The notes: a model not told the origin generated them from the letters alone. A stretch of 64,000 nt of DNA from Haemophilus parainfluenzae (GCF_036288925.1 NZ_CP127167.1:1922001-1986000); one strand, 5' to 3'. Counted from the first letter of the stretch, positions 10,140-18,245 are shown. A program made the numbers and translations.

Positions 10140-10754
10140 TCATATTATTGATATTATTGTTTGAATTGTATTATTTTCAATAATAATAAATAACCCTAAA
10201 CCAATATAAATAACAGCCATTATCCAACGACTAAACTTCTCTACAATTTCACCAACACCTGAAATATTAGCCAATCTTTGTGCTGTATATACTAAAACAA
10301 AAATCAATATTAAAAATACAAGAAGAGTAACTAATAAGTCGACAAGATCTAAAGTCACAAAGTAAGGAACAAAAAGTCCAATATTATCTGCACCACAACT
10401 AGCAACTGTAACCAAAGCAACAATACCGACTAATTTTGACAACCCTTTTTCATCCAATTCTTTTTTAGCTCTTTTTTCGCCCTCACAATCGTCGTAAATA
10501 GCAACTTTAATACCTAAGTAAATCGGTATTAAACCTAATAAACCCAACACCCATTTTTCCGGAACATAATTCAAAACAAAAGCTAGAAATAAACTAACTA
10601 ATATTAAAATTACAGAACCTAAATATTGTCCGATATAAATATCTCGATATTCTTTTCTAGTATTTGCTCTAGCAAAAAATATTAATAGTATTACCAACAA
10701 ATCTACTGCTGTAGCAATATATAAAACAGCAGCAGTAATCACAGTCGAAAACAT
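10140..10754 (-). CDS. cadD: CadD-family cadmium resistance transporter
   Basis: A 204-aa inner-membrane protein with about five or six hydrophobic helices, the size of CadD-family exporters, which give cadmium resistance. Recognisable parts are TAVDLLVILLIFFARANTRK near 12-31, GQYLGS near 39, and VASCGADNIGLFVPYF near 115-130. The ATG at 10754 is preceded by GAGGTGCTTT, a strong ribosome site; a longer frame to 10805 runs back into the ABC remnant. It is AT-rich and sits against the end of a GC-rich broken ABC gene, so it was probably acquired separately. No CadC/CadX regulator is adjacent. Confidence 0.8.
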   Translation of the reverse strand: MFSTVITAAVLYIATAVDLLVILLIFFARANTRKEYRDIYIGQYLGSVILILVSLFLAFVLNYVPEKWVLGLLGLIPIYLGIKVAIYDDCEGEKRAKKELDEKGLSKLVGIVALVTVASCGADNIGLFVPYFVTLDLVDLLVTLLVFLILIFVLVYTAQRLANISGVGEIVEKFSRWIMAVIYIGLGLFIIIENNTIQTIISII

Positions 10755-10774
10755 AAAGCACCTCATAATGAATC

Positions 10775-11456
10775 CCCTGCCCCCTTGGCACCACGGCTTC
10801 TTCAAAAGCCCAATCGCGTTCGGACAGCGGCGTAGGCAGGGTAATCACGTTTTGCACGTTCATGCCCTTAGTGGAAAGCAGCATGATTTCATGGCTCAGG
10901 CGTGCGGCTTCGAAGCGGTCGTGCGTTACCAGCATACACGCCATGCCCTGCCGCTCGATTTTTCCACCAGCATGGCGACCAAAATATCGCGCAAATCGCG
11001 GTCCAAACCGACGAACGGCTCGTCCAGCAAGGCAAGGTCGCAGCCGCACAGCAGCAGGCGCAAAAATGCTACCCGTTTCGCCATGCCGCCGGACAATTCG
11101 GTCGGATATTTGTTCAAATCGCCCGCAGTCAGCCCGACTTTCGCCGCCAGCGCGATGATTTCGCCTTCATCGGGTTTGTCCATAAAAATAGCGATATTCT
11201 GCATCGCGGTCAAGTTTTCCAGCAGGCGGTTTTCCTGAAACAGAAAACCCGTTTTGCGGAAAGTATTGCGTATCGTGCCCGATTTCGGCGTTTCCAAGCC
11301 CGCAATCAAACGCAAAACCGTCGTATTGCCACAGCCGCTCGGCCCGAACAAAGCTTTCACTTCGCCATGTTGCAGGTTCAAACTGAAATCGTGCACGATG
11401 GGGTCACGGAGAATTTCAAAACGCACGTTTTCAAGACAGAGCATCACCTTCTCCAC
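10775..11456 (-). pseudogene. Broken ABC transporter ATPase (nitrate/sulfonate/taurine type), neisserial-like
   Basis: Reads as an SsuB/TauB-like ATPase: MLCLENVRFEILRDP, a Walker A region GPSGCGNTT in which the catalytic lysine is replaced by asparagine, signature ELSGGMAKRVAF and Walker B LALLDEPFVGLD. Near 10950 the frame shifts: the conserved MACMLVTHDRFEAARLSHEI continues in another frame down to about 10775. Two independent lesions make it a pseudogene. Base composition is clearly GC-richer than neighbouring Haemophilus genes and no Haemophilus uptake signal lies within it, both signs of transfer. Confidence 0.75.
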
Positions 11457-11557
11457 GGCATAAACAAAATTTCCAAAGGCTTGGTAATCAGGTATTCAAA
11501 CAGTGACACAAACACGATAACCAACACCACATAAGCCATCACCGTCGAAGTCCCCCT
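11444..11557 (-). pseudogene. 3' fragment of the matching ABC permease
   Basis: Thirty-odd codons read TSTVMAYVVLVIVFVSLFEY then LITKPLE...WRR and stop, overlapping the start of the broken ATPase gene by 13 bases. This is the typical C-terminus of a BPD-type permease (last membrane helix followed by the KPLE...RW motif). Upstream the frame runs straight into a REP-like repeat at 11558, so the permease was cut there. It must once have been operonic with the ATPase. Confidence 0.6.
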
Positions 11558-11584
11558 GATAGCGCAAGCGTCCTCGCTTGTGCC
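11558..11584. repeat. REP-like hairpin, left member of an inverted pair
   Basis: Begins GATAGCGCAAGCGTCC and folds on itself through GCAAGCG/CGCTTGT. A related copy lies in opposite orientation at 11880-11906. Confidence 0.55.
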
Positions 11585-11879
11585 ATTACAATCTATTGTG
11601 GTTTCGGAGTTAGCAAAATCCCGAGGCAAGCTCACGAATAAAGTTTACCGGAAAAGTGATATTTGGCGATAAAGTGATTACCTGTTTAAGTTCTTCAATT
11701 TTCTTCTAATGACAAAAAAGTGCGGTTATAAAATCAAAAGGATTCTGAACGTTGGCTTTGCCAACGGCTCCCCAGATAGCCCCTCCTTCTGACGCGTAGT
11801 TTTATCTATCTAAAAAATAAGCAAATTGAAGTTATTCATGAAAATAGTAAAAATCTGAATCAAACGAAATTGATTTTCA
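11585..11879. other. Non-coding stretch between two REP-like repeats
   Basis: I find no convincing gene here. It contains one Haemophilus uptake signal (AAGTGCGGT near 11709), a small hairpin GTTGGCTTTGCCAAC near 11752, and otherwise AT-rich sequence. It joins the truncated ABC permease to the yeiH region. Confidence 0.4.
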
Positions 11880-11906
11880 GGCACGCGTTAGGAAACGCGC
11901 GCTATC
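11880..11906. repeat. REP-like hairpin, right member of an inverted pair
   Basis: Reverse complement begins GATAGCGCGCGTTTCC, matching the copy at 11558-11584 at the GATAGCGC start and GTGCC end, with different stem bases that still pair. Confidence 0.55.
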
Positions 11907-11960
11907 GTGGGGTCCAGGTTTTGGGGTGCAGATCAAAGTGCTGTCAATCTTAAGTGAATT

Positions 11961-12977
11961 TTATATTAATTTTGATATTCCATAATTCACTAAAAATCCA
12001 CCAACCACTAGCCATAAATAAATTAGTATTCCTAAAATCAGAGGTTTTAATCCTGCTTTCTTGATTGCGCTTGCTTGTGTAGTTAAGCCGAGCGCAGCCA
12101 TCGCTGAAATTAATAAGAAAGAATCGATTTCAACTAATAAGTTTACAAGTTCTTTTGGTAATAAATCAAAAGAATTAAAAATCGCAACACCAATAAAAAG
12201 TACAGCAAACCAAGGAATTGTAATTTTGTGTGATGTATTTTCTGATACTCCATTACTACGTGTTAATAACCAAGAAAGCATTAATAAAAATGGGGCGAGC
12301 ATCATCACTCGGATCATTTTGGAAATGACGGCAGTATTTGCCACGATAGGATCAATATTTTCCCCAATCGCATAAACTTGAGCCACCTCATGCACGCTAG
12401 AGCCAACATAAATACCGAATTGATGAGCATTAATTAAATGTTGTGACCAAGTGTAGAAAAAGGGGTAAGTAAAAATAGCAAGCGTCCCGAAAATGACCAC
12501 TACGGCAATCGCTACTGAAACTTTATGAGATTCTGCTTTGGTAACAGGCTCTGCCGCCATAACCGCTGCCGCACCACAAATACTACATCCAGCCCCAGTG
12601 AGATAAACTAATTGTTTATCCATTTTTAGATAACGAATGCCTAAAAGTGCGGTAAAAAAGAAGGTTGAAATTAGCATAATCGCATCAGTGACAACAGCAT
12701 TTAATCCTACATCGGCAATATCGCCAAAAGTGAGGCGGAAACCATACAACACAATGCCTGTGCGAAGAAGCGTGCCTTTCGCAAATAACACACCTTTTTC
12801 CACTTGTGTTGAAAATTGCGGATAAATGGTATTGCCGATTGCCATTCCCAGCAAGATGGCAATAATTAAAGCACTGATATGATAATGATGGGAAAAATCA
12901 GTGTTTCCTAAATAGTTAGCAAGTATAGCGATAATCGCAATAAATATAAGTCCGAAATAAAAGGGACGAGTGTTCAT
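11961..12977 (-). CDS. YeiH-family putative sulfate exporter (UPF0324)
   Basis: A 338-aa inner-membrane protein with about ten hydrophobic helices. The motifs [14 protein letters not shown] (about 78-91), [19 protein letters not shown] (about 126-144) and [15 protein letters not shown] (about 191-205) are hallmarks of the YeiH/UPF0324 family. Substrate is not firmly known; sulfate or sulfonate export is the database-style guess. The ATG at 12977 follows AAGGAAAGGAAAA, a good ribosome site, so I reject a longer frame starting at 13010. Confidence 0.85.
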   Translation of the reverse strand: MNTRPFYFGLIFIAIIAILANYLGNTDFSHHYHISALIIAILLGMAIGNTIYPQFSTQVEKGVLFAKGTLLRTGIVLYGFRLTFGDIADVGLNAVVTDAIMLISTFFFTALLGIRYLKMDKQLVYLTGAGCSICGAAAVMAAEPVTKAESHKVSVAIAVVVIFGTLAIFTYPFFYTWSQHLINAHQFGIYVGSSVHEVAQVYAIGENIDPIVANTAVISKMIRVMMLAPFLLMLSWLLTRSNGVSENTSHKITIPWFAVLFIGVAIFNSFDLLPKELVNLLVEIDSFLLISAMAALGLTTQASAIKKAGLKPLILGILIYLWLVVGGFLVNYGISKLI

Positions 12978-12996
12978 TTTTCCTTTCCTTAGTGAG

Positions 12997-13155
12997 TCAA
13001 GCGGTTTCATCTAAAATTTTGCCAAAATAGCTTTCGACTAAGCGACGAGTAACATCAGTTTGTGGATTAAATGAAAAACCTGAAGCGTGGGTGCAATAAG
13101 TTAAGCCATTTTCAGTTAAAAATGTTGGAATACTTGGCGCAGCCTGTAATTCTAC
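12997..13155 (-). pseudogene. C-terminal remnant of an unidentified gene
   Basis: An open stretch of 52 codons ends in [11 protein letters not shown] and a stop just before yeiH. It includes [20 protein letters not shown] and has normal Haemophilus codon use, so it looks like the tail of a real gene. No start codon or ribosome site exists upstream and the sequence above 13160 is not coding. I do not recognise the family. Confidence 0.4.
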
Positions 13156-13337
13156 ACTTTAGCTTATGCAGAGCAGAAAATATAAAAATCTCAGATTTAG
13201 ACGTAACATAACAAATGCATTGTAATAAATTATGTGCCAAATTGTAAGGCATATTAGTAAAAATGGCTAGGATATTGAATGTTTAATAGGGTTCAAAAGG
13301 AAATCAATCAAATTATTAATCGTGGTTTTGACCGCAC

Positions 13338-13685
13338 TTTGATCTGCCCCCAAAAGTTAGACAGGTTAGTTAACTTAAATATTGAGCTCGGTATTGCACC
13401 GGGCTCAACCCTTTGAAAGCAAGTTTAATTCGTTTTTGGTTGTAATACACTAAATATTCTTCAATTTCAGCCTGTAATTCAGCAATTGAATGATAAGTCC
13501 GAGAGTAAAAGCACTCTGATTTTAGTATCGCAAAAAAACTTTCAATCACCGCATTATCGTAGCAATTTCCTCGGCGACTCATACTTTGCACCGCTTTACC
13601 CTCCAACATCTTTACCCATTCCGCCGTGCCATACAATACACCTTGGTCGCTGTGAATAATCGGGCATTCTGTCGGTTTAAGAATT
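13338..13685 (-). mobile_element. Remnant of an IS3-family (IS150-like) insertion sequence
   Basis: The minus strand encodes about 105 residues of the C-terminal IS3 transposase (OrfB) catalytic region: IIHSDQGVLY, SMSRRGNCYDNAVIESFF (with the second Asp and the Glu of the DDE triad) and the terminal GLSPVQYRAQYLS. The first Asp and the helper ORF are missing. The right end, TGCCCCCAAAAGTTAGAC near 13343-13360, resembles IS150-type terminal repeats. The other side is cut by the REPIN-like repeat at 13686. It cannot transpose on its own. Confidence 0.8.
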
Positions 13686-13779
13686 GTAGCGTGCAACTTG
13701 TTGCACGAAATCGTGAATGCCCGAAAGGGTTAAATAACGTTCCGTGCGTGATTCGGTCGTGCATCAAGATGCACGCTAC
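13686..13779. repeat. REPIN-like repeat: two inverted REP hairpins with GTAG/CTAC ends
   Basis: Begins GTAGCGTGCAACTTGTTGC and ends GATGCACGCTAC. The two ends are inverted copies (about 19 of 22 bases identical) and each end is itself a hairpin (GTGCAA/TTGCAC; GTGCATC/GATGCAC). A GTAG foot on each REP is the mark of RAYT-mobilised REP/REPIN elements. It abuts the truncated transposase. No RAYT gene is in this window. Confidence 0.65.
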
Positions 13780-13933
13780 GAGGGGTAAATAATCCTCCTA
13801 TATGTTGAATTTTGGTTGTCAGCCTTGTTCATTATATAGCGAGGATTTTTTTCTGTTCATCGCTTAAGCTATTTGTCTCCATACGCATAGCGTATGGTTT
13901 TTATAGCCTGACTTTGCCTGGCTATAATCAAAA

Positions 13934-13955
13934 GCCGTCTGAAAATTCAGACGGC
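13934..13955. terminator. Inverted Neisseria uptake sequences forming a terminator
   Basis: GCCGTCTGAA at 13934-13943 and TTCAGACGGC at 13946-13955, flanked by A- and T-rich sequence. This is the classic neisserial DNA uptake sequence hairpin. A Haemophilus uptake signal starts 13 bases later at 13968. Confidence 0.8.
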
Positions 13956-14028
13956 TTTTATATAACGAAGTGCGGTTAAATTTTTAGGTGTTTTTTGTGA
14001 ATTATCCTAAGAACTCAACCACTTGTTT

Positions 14029-14901
14029 TTAAAACTTCACTGTTTCACCATCTTCTGGAATTGCTACATTTTCAAGCTTATTTGCTTGGACAAATTGGCG
14101 TAAATCCTTACGGTAAACAGACATATGATTTACTGCATCCATGTGCACCGTGATAAGTTTTGTATTTGGTAGCATGTTACGAGCATGAGCAACATCTTGT
14201 AACCCCATAATAATGCCATCATTCGGAAAAGCTAAGGTACGCGCATCACCTGTGTTCATAATCATTACATCAGGTTTATAACGATTAATGGCTTTGTTTA
14301 CTTCGGCAGTCCAAACTGTGTCACCAACCAAATAAACCGTTGGATGGTCTTTCGCTTGGAATGTTACGCCCATCGCCTCATCTAAAATCTCGGCTAATTG
14401 TGGTACAGCGTACATTTCCGTTGTGCCGTGAGAACCGCCGGTTTTATTTAAAATAATACCTTCGAACTCCACCGGTTTTTCTAGCGATAAACTGGTTATG
14501 TTAGTAAAACCTTGCGCTTTGAGTAAGTCGCCATCCCGTTCATGTTGCACAAAAATTTTGATGGATTTAGGTAAAATTTTTTGTGCAACCTTATCCCAAT
14601 GATCTTCATGTGTATGAGTTAAAATAATGGCATCAACATCTTTAAAAGTATCTTCTGCTTTCATTGGCAATTCCACAAGTGGATTACGCAAATGGCTATT
14701 TAATGTTCCTTCAAAGCCTGCATAACGTCCTTTTTCAGCAAGCATCGGGTCAATTAAAAAAGTTTTCCCTGCGTAGTTCAGGCGACCAGTAGCATTGCGG
14801 ATATGTTGGTAGCTATCAGTGTTTTTAGAGGCAAGATCTACGGCGAAAGTATTTGCGCTAATAGCCAATGCTGTAGTGCTAATTAAGGTTTTTAAGTTCA
14901 T
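14029..14901 (-). CDS. Secreted metallo-beta-lactamase-fold hydrolase (UlaG-like)
   Basis: A 290-aa protein with a signal peptide of about 21 residues (MNLKTLISTTALAISANTFA) and an MBL fold. THTHEDHWDK near 96-105 supplies the metal-binding histidines, VGDTVW near 188 and MNTGDAR near 212 follow. The fold matches UlaG-like/YcdB-type periplasmic hydrolases; the substrate is unknown. The ATG at 14901 follows AAAAGGAAAAACA. It is divergent from the GlxA-type regulator at 15042, which may control it. Confidence 0.8.
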   Translation of the reverse strand: MNLKTLISTTALAISANTFAVDLASKNTDSYQHIRNATGRLNYAGKTFLIDPMLAEKGRYAGFEGTLNSHLRNPLVELPMKAEDTFKDVDAIILTHTHEDHWDKVAQKILPKSIKIFVQHERDGDLLKAQGFTNITSLSLEKPVEFEGIILNKTGGSHGTTEMYAVPQLAEILDEAMGVTFQAKDHPTVYLVGDTVWTAEVNKAINRYKPDVMIMNTGDARTLAFPNDGIIMGLQDVAHARNMLPNTKLITVHMDAVNHMSVYRKDLRQFVQANKLENVAIPEDGETVKF

Positions 14902-15041
14902 TGTTTTTCCTTTTCTATACGTTATTGAATGAATAAACATATTATAGTGAGAACAAGATTGCGTAAAAATGGATAAAAAATCAATAAACGTAATAATCGG
15001 GTCATTTCTGTGTTATGCTCATATCAAAGTAGGAGAATAAA

Positions 15042-15995
15042 ATGAATACACCCACAGTTGCTTTGATTGTGTATGAACAAATGATGCCCATTCATTTTGC
15101 GATGGCATATTCCGTTTTTTCTATGTCGGATTTAAACGGCAAGCCGTTATTTGACTGTAAAATCGTTAGCGATTCGGACAACCTGACAAACTCGCTATTT
15201 CACATACATTTAGATGGAGGTTTAGAATGGTTGGATAATGCCGATATTGTTGTGATGACTGGATGGCATGATACTCAAGTGATGCCGAGTGAGACTTTAT
15301 TAACAGCGTTACGGCAAGCGTATCAACGTGGTGCGACAGTAGTGGGTTTATGTTATGGTGCCTATGTGTTGGCGTGCAGTGGCCTACTTAACGGCAAAAA
15401 AGCAACCACGCATTGGCTAGGAGATAGTGATTTTACTAATCGTTTTCCGCAGGTGAAATGGGATTTAAATCCCATTTATTTGGAACAAGATCGACTGATT
15501 ACCTCAGCAGGAACAGCCGCTTCCATGGATTGTTGCCTTTCTATTGTCCGTAAATTATATGGTGTAAAAATTGCCAATCATATTGCCCGAATACTGGTTA
15601 TCCCCCCTCATCGTGAAGGCGGACAAGCACAATTTATCGAACGTCCTATTTCTCGTTCCACACCTAATCATAATATCAATGCGTTGCTTGCTTATTTAAA
15701 TGAAAATCTGACCGCACTTCATTCGACTGATAGTCTTGCAGAACGTTTGTCAATGAGCCGTAGCACTTTCACCCGACATTTCCGTAAAGCAACCGGAATG
15801 TCATTAAATCAATGGTTAATTGAAGCAAGACTACAGCGAGCAAGAGAGCTTTTGGAAAGCACAGATTTATCTATTACTGATATTGCAGAACAAAGTGGGT
15901 TTCATAGCGATACCGCCTTGCGTCAGCACTTCTTGAAAAAGCATAAGATTTCACCAAATCACTGGCGTAAGCAGTTTCAAATTGAGGATATTTAG
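15042..15995 (+). CDS. GlxA-family regulator (DJ-1/PfpI domain plus AraC DNA-binding domain)
   Basis: A 317-aa transcription factor. Residues about 5-175 form a DJ-1/PfpI-like domain with GLCYGAYVLA near 103-112, which has the nucleophile-elbow cysteine. Residues about 210-310 carry two helix-turn-helix units, SLAERLSMSRSTFTRHFRKA and SITDIAEQSGFHSDTALRQH. An amidase-like enzyme role is unlikely; the domain probably senses a ligand. The ribosome site AGGAGAATAAA precedes ATG. It is divergent from the secreted hydrolase gene with about 140 bases shared between their starts. Confidence 0.87.
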   Translation: MNTPTVALIVYEQMMPIHFAMAYSVFSMSDLNGKPLFDCKIVSDSDNLTNSLFHIHLDGGLEWLDNADIVVMTGWHDTQVMPSETLLTALRQAYQRGATVVGLCYGAYVLACSGLLNGKKATTHWLGDSDFTNRFPQVKWDLNPIYLEQDRLITSAGTAASMDCCLSIVRKLYGVKIANHIARILVIPPHREGGQAQFIERPISRSTPNHNINALLAYLNENLTALHSTDSLAERLSMSRSTFTRHFRKATGMSLNQWLIEARLQRARELLESTDLSITDIAEQSGFHSDTALRQHFLKKHKISPNHWRKQFQIEDI

Positions 15996-16130
15996 ATCTT
16001 TTTATTTTAAAGTGCGGTCAGATTTTTGGATGTTTTTACAAATTCAATTCAAAATTAGACCGCTTGTTTGATCTAAACTCAGTCTATTTCTCTTCCCTCT
16101 CCCCGTTAGGAAATTTGATTAGATAAAAAT

Positions 16131-16161
16131 AAAAAAGGTGAGCCAAAATGCTCACCTTCTA
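16131..16161 (-). terminator. Terminator of the mdaB-like gene
   Basis: AGGTGAGC / GCTCACCT stem followed on the minus strand by TTTTTTATTTT, 17 bases after the gene's stop. Confidence 0.75.
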
Positions 16162-16177
16162 AACTCATATTTTGTAA

Positions 16178-16756
16178 TTATCCGAACACTTTTTCCAAAT
16201 GTGCTTGGTAGTCTGCTAAGTATTGTTCTACTTGTGGGTTTTTAATCACATCGTTACATAAGAATGTTGGCAGACGGGTCAAGCCGATGAATTCGTTGAG
16301 TTTGTGGAAGTGCATGTATAACGCATCCACGCCTTTGCCTTCGAAGAAATCGCCTTCGCGGGTAAAGGCTTCAATCGGGGCATTCCACGTAAGCGAAAGC
16401 ATGTGTTTTTTGCCTTGCAACAAGCCACCTGTGCCGTAGCCTTCTGTCGGATTGACACGATGACGGCCGTCACTGTGGTAAAGCTTGCCGTGTCCAGCGG
16501 TTAATACTTCGTCTATGTATTTTTTCACTGTCCAAGGTTCGTGCATCCACCAGCCCGGCATTTGCCAAATCACGGCATCCATCCACAAGAATTTTTCGAT
16601 TTCTGCTTCAACATCATAGCCGGCATCAATCACGGTTTCTTTTACATTGTGTCCAAGTGCGGTCAAAATTTCTTTCGCTTTTTTGTGAAGTGTGTGATTT
16701 AACTCACCATGTGAATGTCCGAAATCTTTACCACCGTCTAGTAATAAAATATTCAT
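16178..16756 (-). CDS. mdaB: MdaB-type NAD(P)H quinone oxidoreductase
   Basis: A 192-aa flavodoxin-fold enzyme of the MdaB/KefF group, reducing quinones by two electrons with FAD and NADPH. Typical parts are MNILLLDGGKDFGHSHGELN at the N-terminus, MPGWWMHEPWTVKKYIDEV near 65-83 and SLTWNAPIEAF near 120-130. The length matches MdaB. A Haemophilus uptake signal lies inside near 16653. It is the last ordinary chromosomal gene before the integrated island. Confidence 0.88.
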   Translation of the reverse strand: MNILLLDGGKDFGHSHGELNHTLHKKAKEILTALGHNVKETVIDAGYDVEAEIEKFLWMDAVIWQMPGWWMHEPWTVKKYIDEVLTAGHGKLYHSDGRHRVNPTEGYGTGGLLQGKKHMLSLTWNAPIEAFTREGDFFEGKGVDALYMHFHKLNEFIGLTRLPTFLCNDVIKNPQVEQYLADYQAHLEKVFG

Positions 16757-16892
16757 TTTTTCTCCTTTAGCTAATAATTTACCGATTACTAAGCACTTTA
16801 GTAATGCAACAATTTAACCAATCAATAAGCTCCAACTATTAAACATACTACTCAAATTCGAGAGTTTGATAGAAGTTAAAAGCGCAATAAAA

Positions 16893-16921
16893 AAGCCTTG
16901 AAGTCATTATTTTCAAGGCTT
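16893..16921 (-). terminator. Displaced native terminator of the tmRNA gene
   Basis: A 10-bp perfect stem AAGCCTTGAA / TTCAAGGCTT with six Ts following on the minus strand, lying 36 bases outside the left attachment site. A nearly identical hairpin sits the same distance from the tmRNA 3' end at 31843-31875, inside the island. The simplest reading is that this one is the original tmRNA terminator, now about 15 kb away. Confidence 0.6.
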
Positions 16922-16956
16922 TAAAGTCTTTCATAGGACTTGATAGGTTTATTTTG

Positions 16957-16969
16957 TGGTGGGCTGGCG
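16957..16969. other. Distal attachment site of the island
   Basis: TGGTGGGCTGGCG differs from the tmRNA 3' end (TGGTGGAGCTGGCG at 31909-31922) only by one missing A. This is the expected partial copy of the tmRNA end at the far boundary of an ssrA-integrated element. Confidence 0.6.
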
Positions 16970-17032
16970 TTATCTGAATTGTTGTTTGTAAGCCTTGTTA
17001 TTGCTAGATCTGTGCAATTTGGTTTTTACTCC

Positions 17033-17057
17033 GTATAACTAAACGTATAACTAAAAT
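17033..17057. repeat. 25-bp direct repeat near the left end, likely integrase arm sites
   Basis: Contains TATAACTAAA twice in tandem (GTATAACTAAACGTATAACT followed by AAAAT). The same 25 bases occur without change at 31775-31799, near the other end and next to the integrase gene. Confidence 0.6.
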
Positions 17058-17062
17058 CTAAA

Positions 17063-17311
17063 GTGCCTATAAAAATGGCGGTAATAGGGAGGTTTCTTAA
17101 CGCTATAAAAAAGAGGTTTTCGGGAATTATAAAAAAGCGATTTAAGCAGAAGATGATGATGGTTAGAAATGCGAAAAATTGGCAATCTCCGCGCGCCCGT
17201 TACCCCGTGGAAAAGGGTATCCCTTCAGGAGTACCTTTTATTCAATGGGGAATAAGTCCGTTTTTAGTCGCCGTTATCTGTCATCATAAAATCTTAATTT
17301 TGCGGTTGTAA
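17063..17311 (+). CDS. Small doubtful frame, possible Ash-type phage protein
   Basis: An 82-codon frame with a basic N-terminal half and EKGIPSGVPFIQWGISPFL near the end, which loosely recalls Ash-family phage proteins. No clear ribosome site is visible. It would be the only plus-strand gene of the island. I give it low weight; the stretch may be non-coding and belong to the attachment region. Confidence 0.25.
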   Translation: MPIKMAVIGRFLNAIKKRFSGIIKKRFKQKMMMVRNAKNWQSPRARYPVEKGIPSGVPFIQWGISPFLVAVICHHKILILRL

Positions 17312-17360
17312 AAATTGAGTTGAATGTACGGTTTTGACAGGTAAGCCCATAGCGATTTTA

Positions 17361-17420
17361 CCCCTCGCGCGCGCGTACTGGTCGCAAAACTCAATAAAAA
17401 AACGCCTAAAAGTAGGCGTT
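17361..17420. repeat. CG-rich border repeat, copy A, with terminator
   Basis: CCTCGCGCGCGCGTACTG followed by GCAAAACTCAATAAAAAA, then a hairpin AACGCCTAAAAGTAGGCGTT that terminates the antitoxin gene on the minus strand. The first two parts recur at 18178, 19698 and (shortened) 27941. Confidence 0.7.
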
Positions 17421-17449
17421 CTATCATTAATAGCGTTGATGATTGATTA

Positions 17450-17758
17450 TTATATCCCAGCGATAAGCTCAAAGGTTTGCGGTGCTTTATCCACCATACG
17501 CAACAATAAAGAGGCGTGTGCGCTAGGTTTGGTTTTACCTTGCTCCCAGCCTTGATAGGTTCTTACACTGGTTCGTAACTTCTGCGCAAAGACAGCTTGA
17601 GAAAGGTTTAATTTCTCTCTAATTGCTTTCACTTCCTCTGCCGTAATGCTTGCGGGTTCGATTCGTTCGCGCGTTTCTGTGCGGAGTGTGATTTTACCTT
17701 GTAAATGTTGCTCAAGAGCTTGCGCGCCTTCCATTAAATCATCAAATAAACGGCTCAT
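17450..17758 (-). CDS. XRE-family antitoxin
   Basis: A 102-aa protein with a C-terminal helix-turn-helix of the XRE/HigA type (KLNLSQAVFAQKLRTSVRTY near 49-68, followed by GWEQGKTKPSA). Length and order match HigA/NadS-like antitoxins encoded after the toxin. Its ATG overlaps the toxin stop by four bases. It should neutralise the RelE-like protein and repress the pair's promoter. A hairpin at 17401-17420 ends the unit. Confidence 0.85.
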   Translation of the reverse strand: MSRLFDDLMEGAQALEQHLQGKITLRTETRERIEPASITAEEVKAIREKLNLSQAVFAQKLRTSVRTYQGWEQGKTKPSAHASLLLRMVDKAPQTFELIAGI

Positions 17759-18102
17759 TCTTTCCCCCTTGCCATTGCTTTCAAATTCTCTAATACAACT
17801 TTAAATGCGCGTTTCTCGCTTTCGTTTAAGTCTGCTTTTTCACCTTTTCCGTAAGCACTAAAAAGCCATATTTGCGCACCGTCTAAAAAGTAGTAATAAA
17901 TCACCCTTGCGCCACCACGTTTGCCTTTATTTCTCTCACTATCGGCAATTCTAATCTTTCTCAATCCGCCTGTATTTTGTATCACATCGCCTTTTTCGGG
18001 GTTTTCTAATAGCTCATTCTGAAAAGTCCGATATTCATCATCAGATAAATGTGCTTTTCTATAACGCTCAAAGGGCGGTAATTCAATAAACGATAGTTTC
18101 AC
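17755..18102 (-). CDS. RelE/HigB-type toxin
   Basis: A 115-aa protein with the RelE/HigB-2 pattern: LLENPEKGDVIQNTGGLRKI near 31-50, then RIADSERNKGKRGGARVIYYYF near 50-71 and AYGKGEKADLNESEKRAF near 82-99. Members are ribosome-dependent mRNA endonucleases. Toxin precedes antitoxin, as in higBA. The pair lies in the cargo zone at the end of the island far from the integrase, where defence or addiction genes are typical of satellites. A border repeat lies about 75 bases upstream of the start. Confidence 0.85.
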   Translation of the reverse strand: MKLSFIELPPFERYRKAHLSDDEYRTFQNELLENPEKGDVIQNTGGLRKIRIADSERNKGKRGGARVIYYYFLDGAQIWLFSAYGKGEKADLNESEKRAFKVVLENLKAMARGKE

Positions 18103-18177
18103 GATAAATAGGCTAAATATTATTTGCTGCTCATTATACGCTTTAAGGGTATGAAGTAAATATTTTATTGCTCATTT

Positions 18178-18245
18178 CCTCGCGCGCGTGCGCGTACTGA
18201 TGACAAAACTCAATAAAAAAGGCTCAATGTACTGCATCAAGCCTT
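18178..18245. repeat. CG-rich border repeat, copy B, with fic terminator
   Basis: CCTCGCGCGCGTGCGCGTAC then TGATGACAAAACTCAATAA and a hairpin GGCTCAATG...ATCAAGCC. On the minus strand the hairpin plus TTTTTTATT ends fic. The CG-rich half then lies upstream of the toxin gene. Confidence 0.7.

Noticed and set aside
10902..11534. Plus-strand frame of 210 codons
   Set aside because: It is the shadow of the GC-rich broken ABC ATPase on the other strand; the minus-strand frame has the family motifs.
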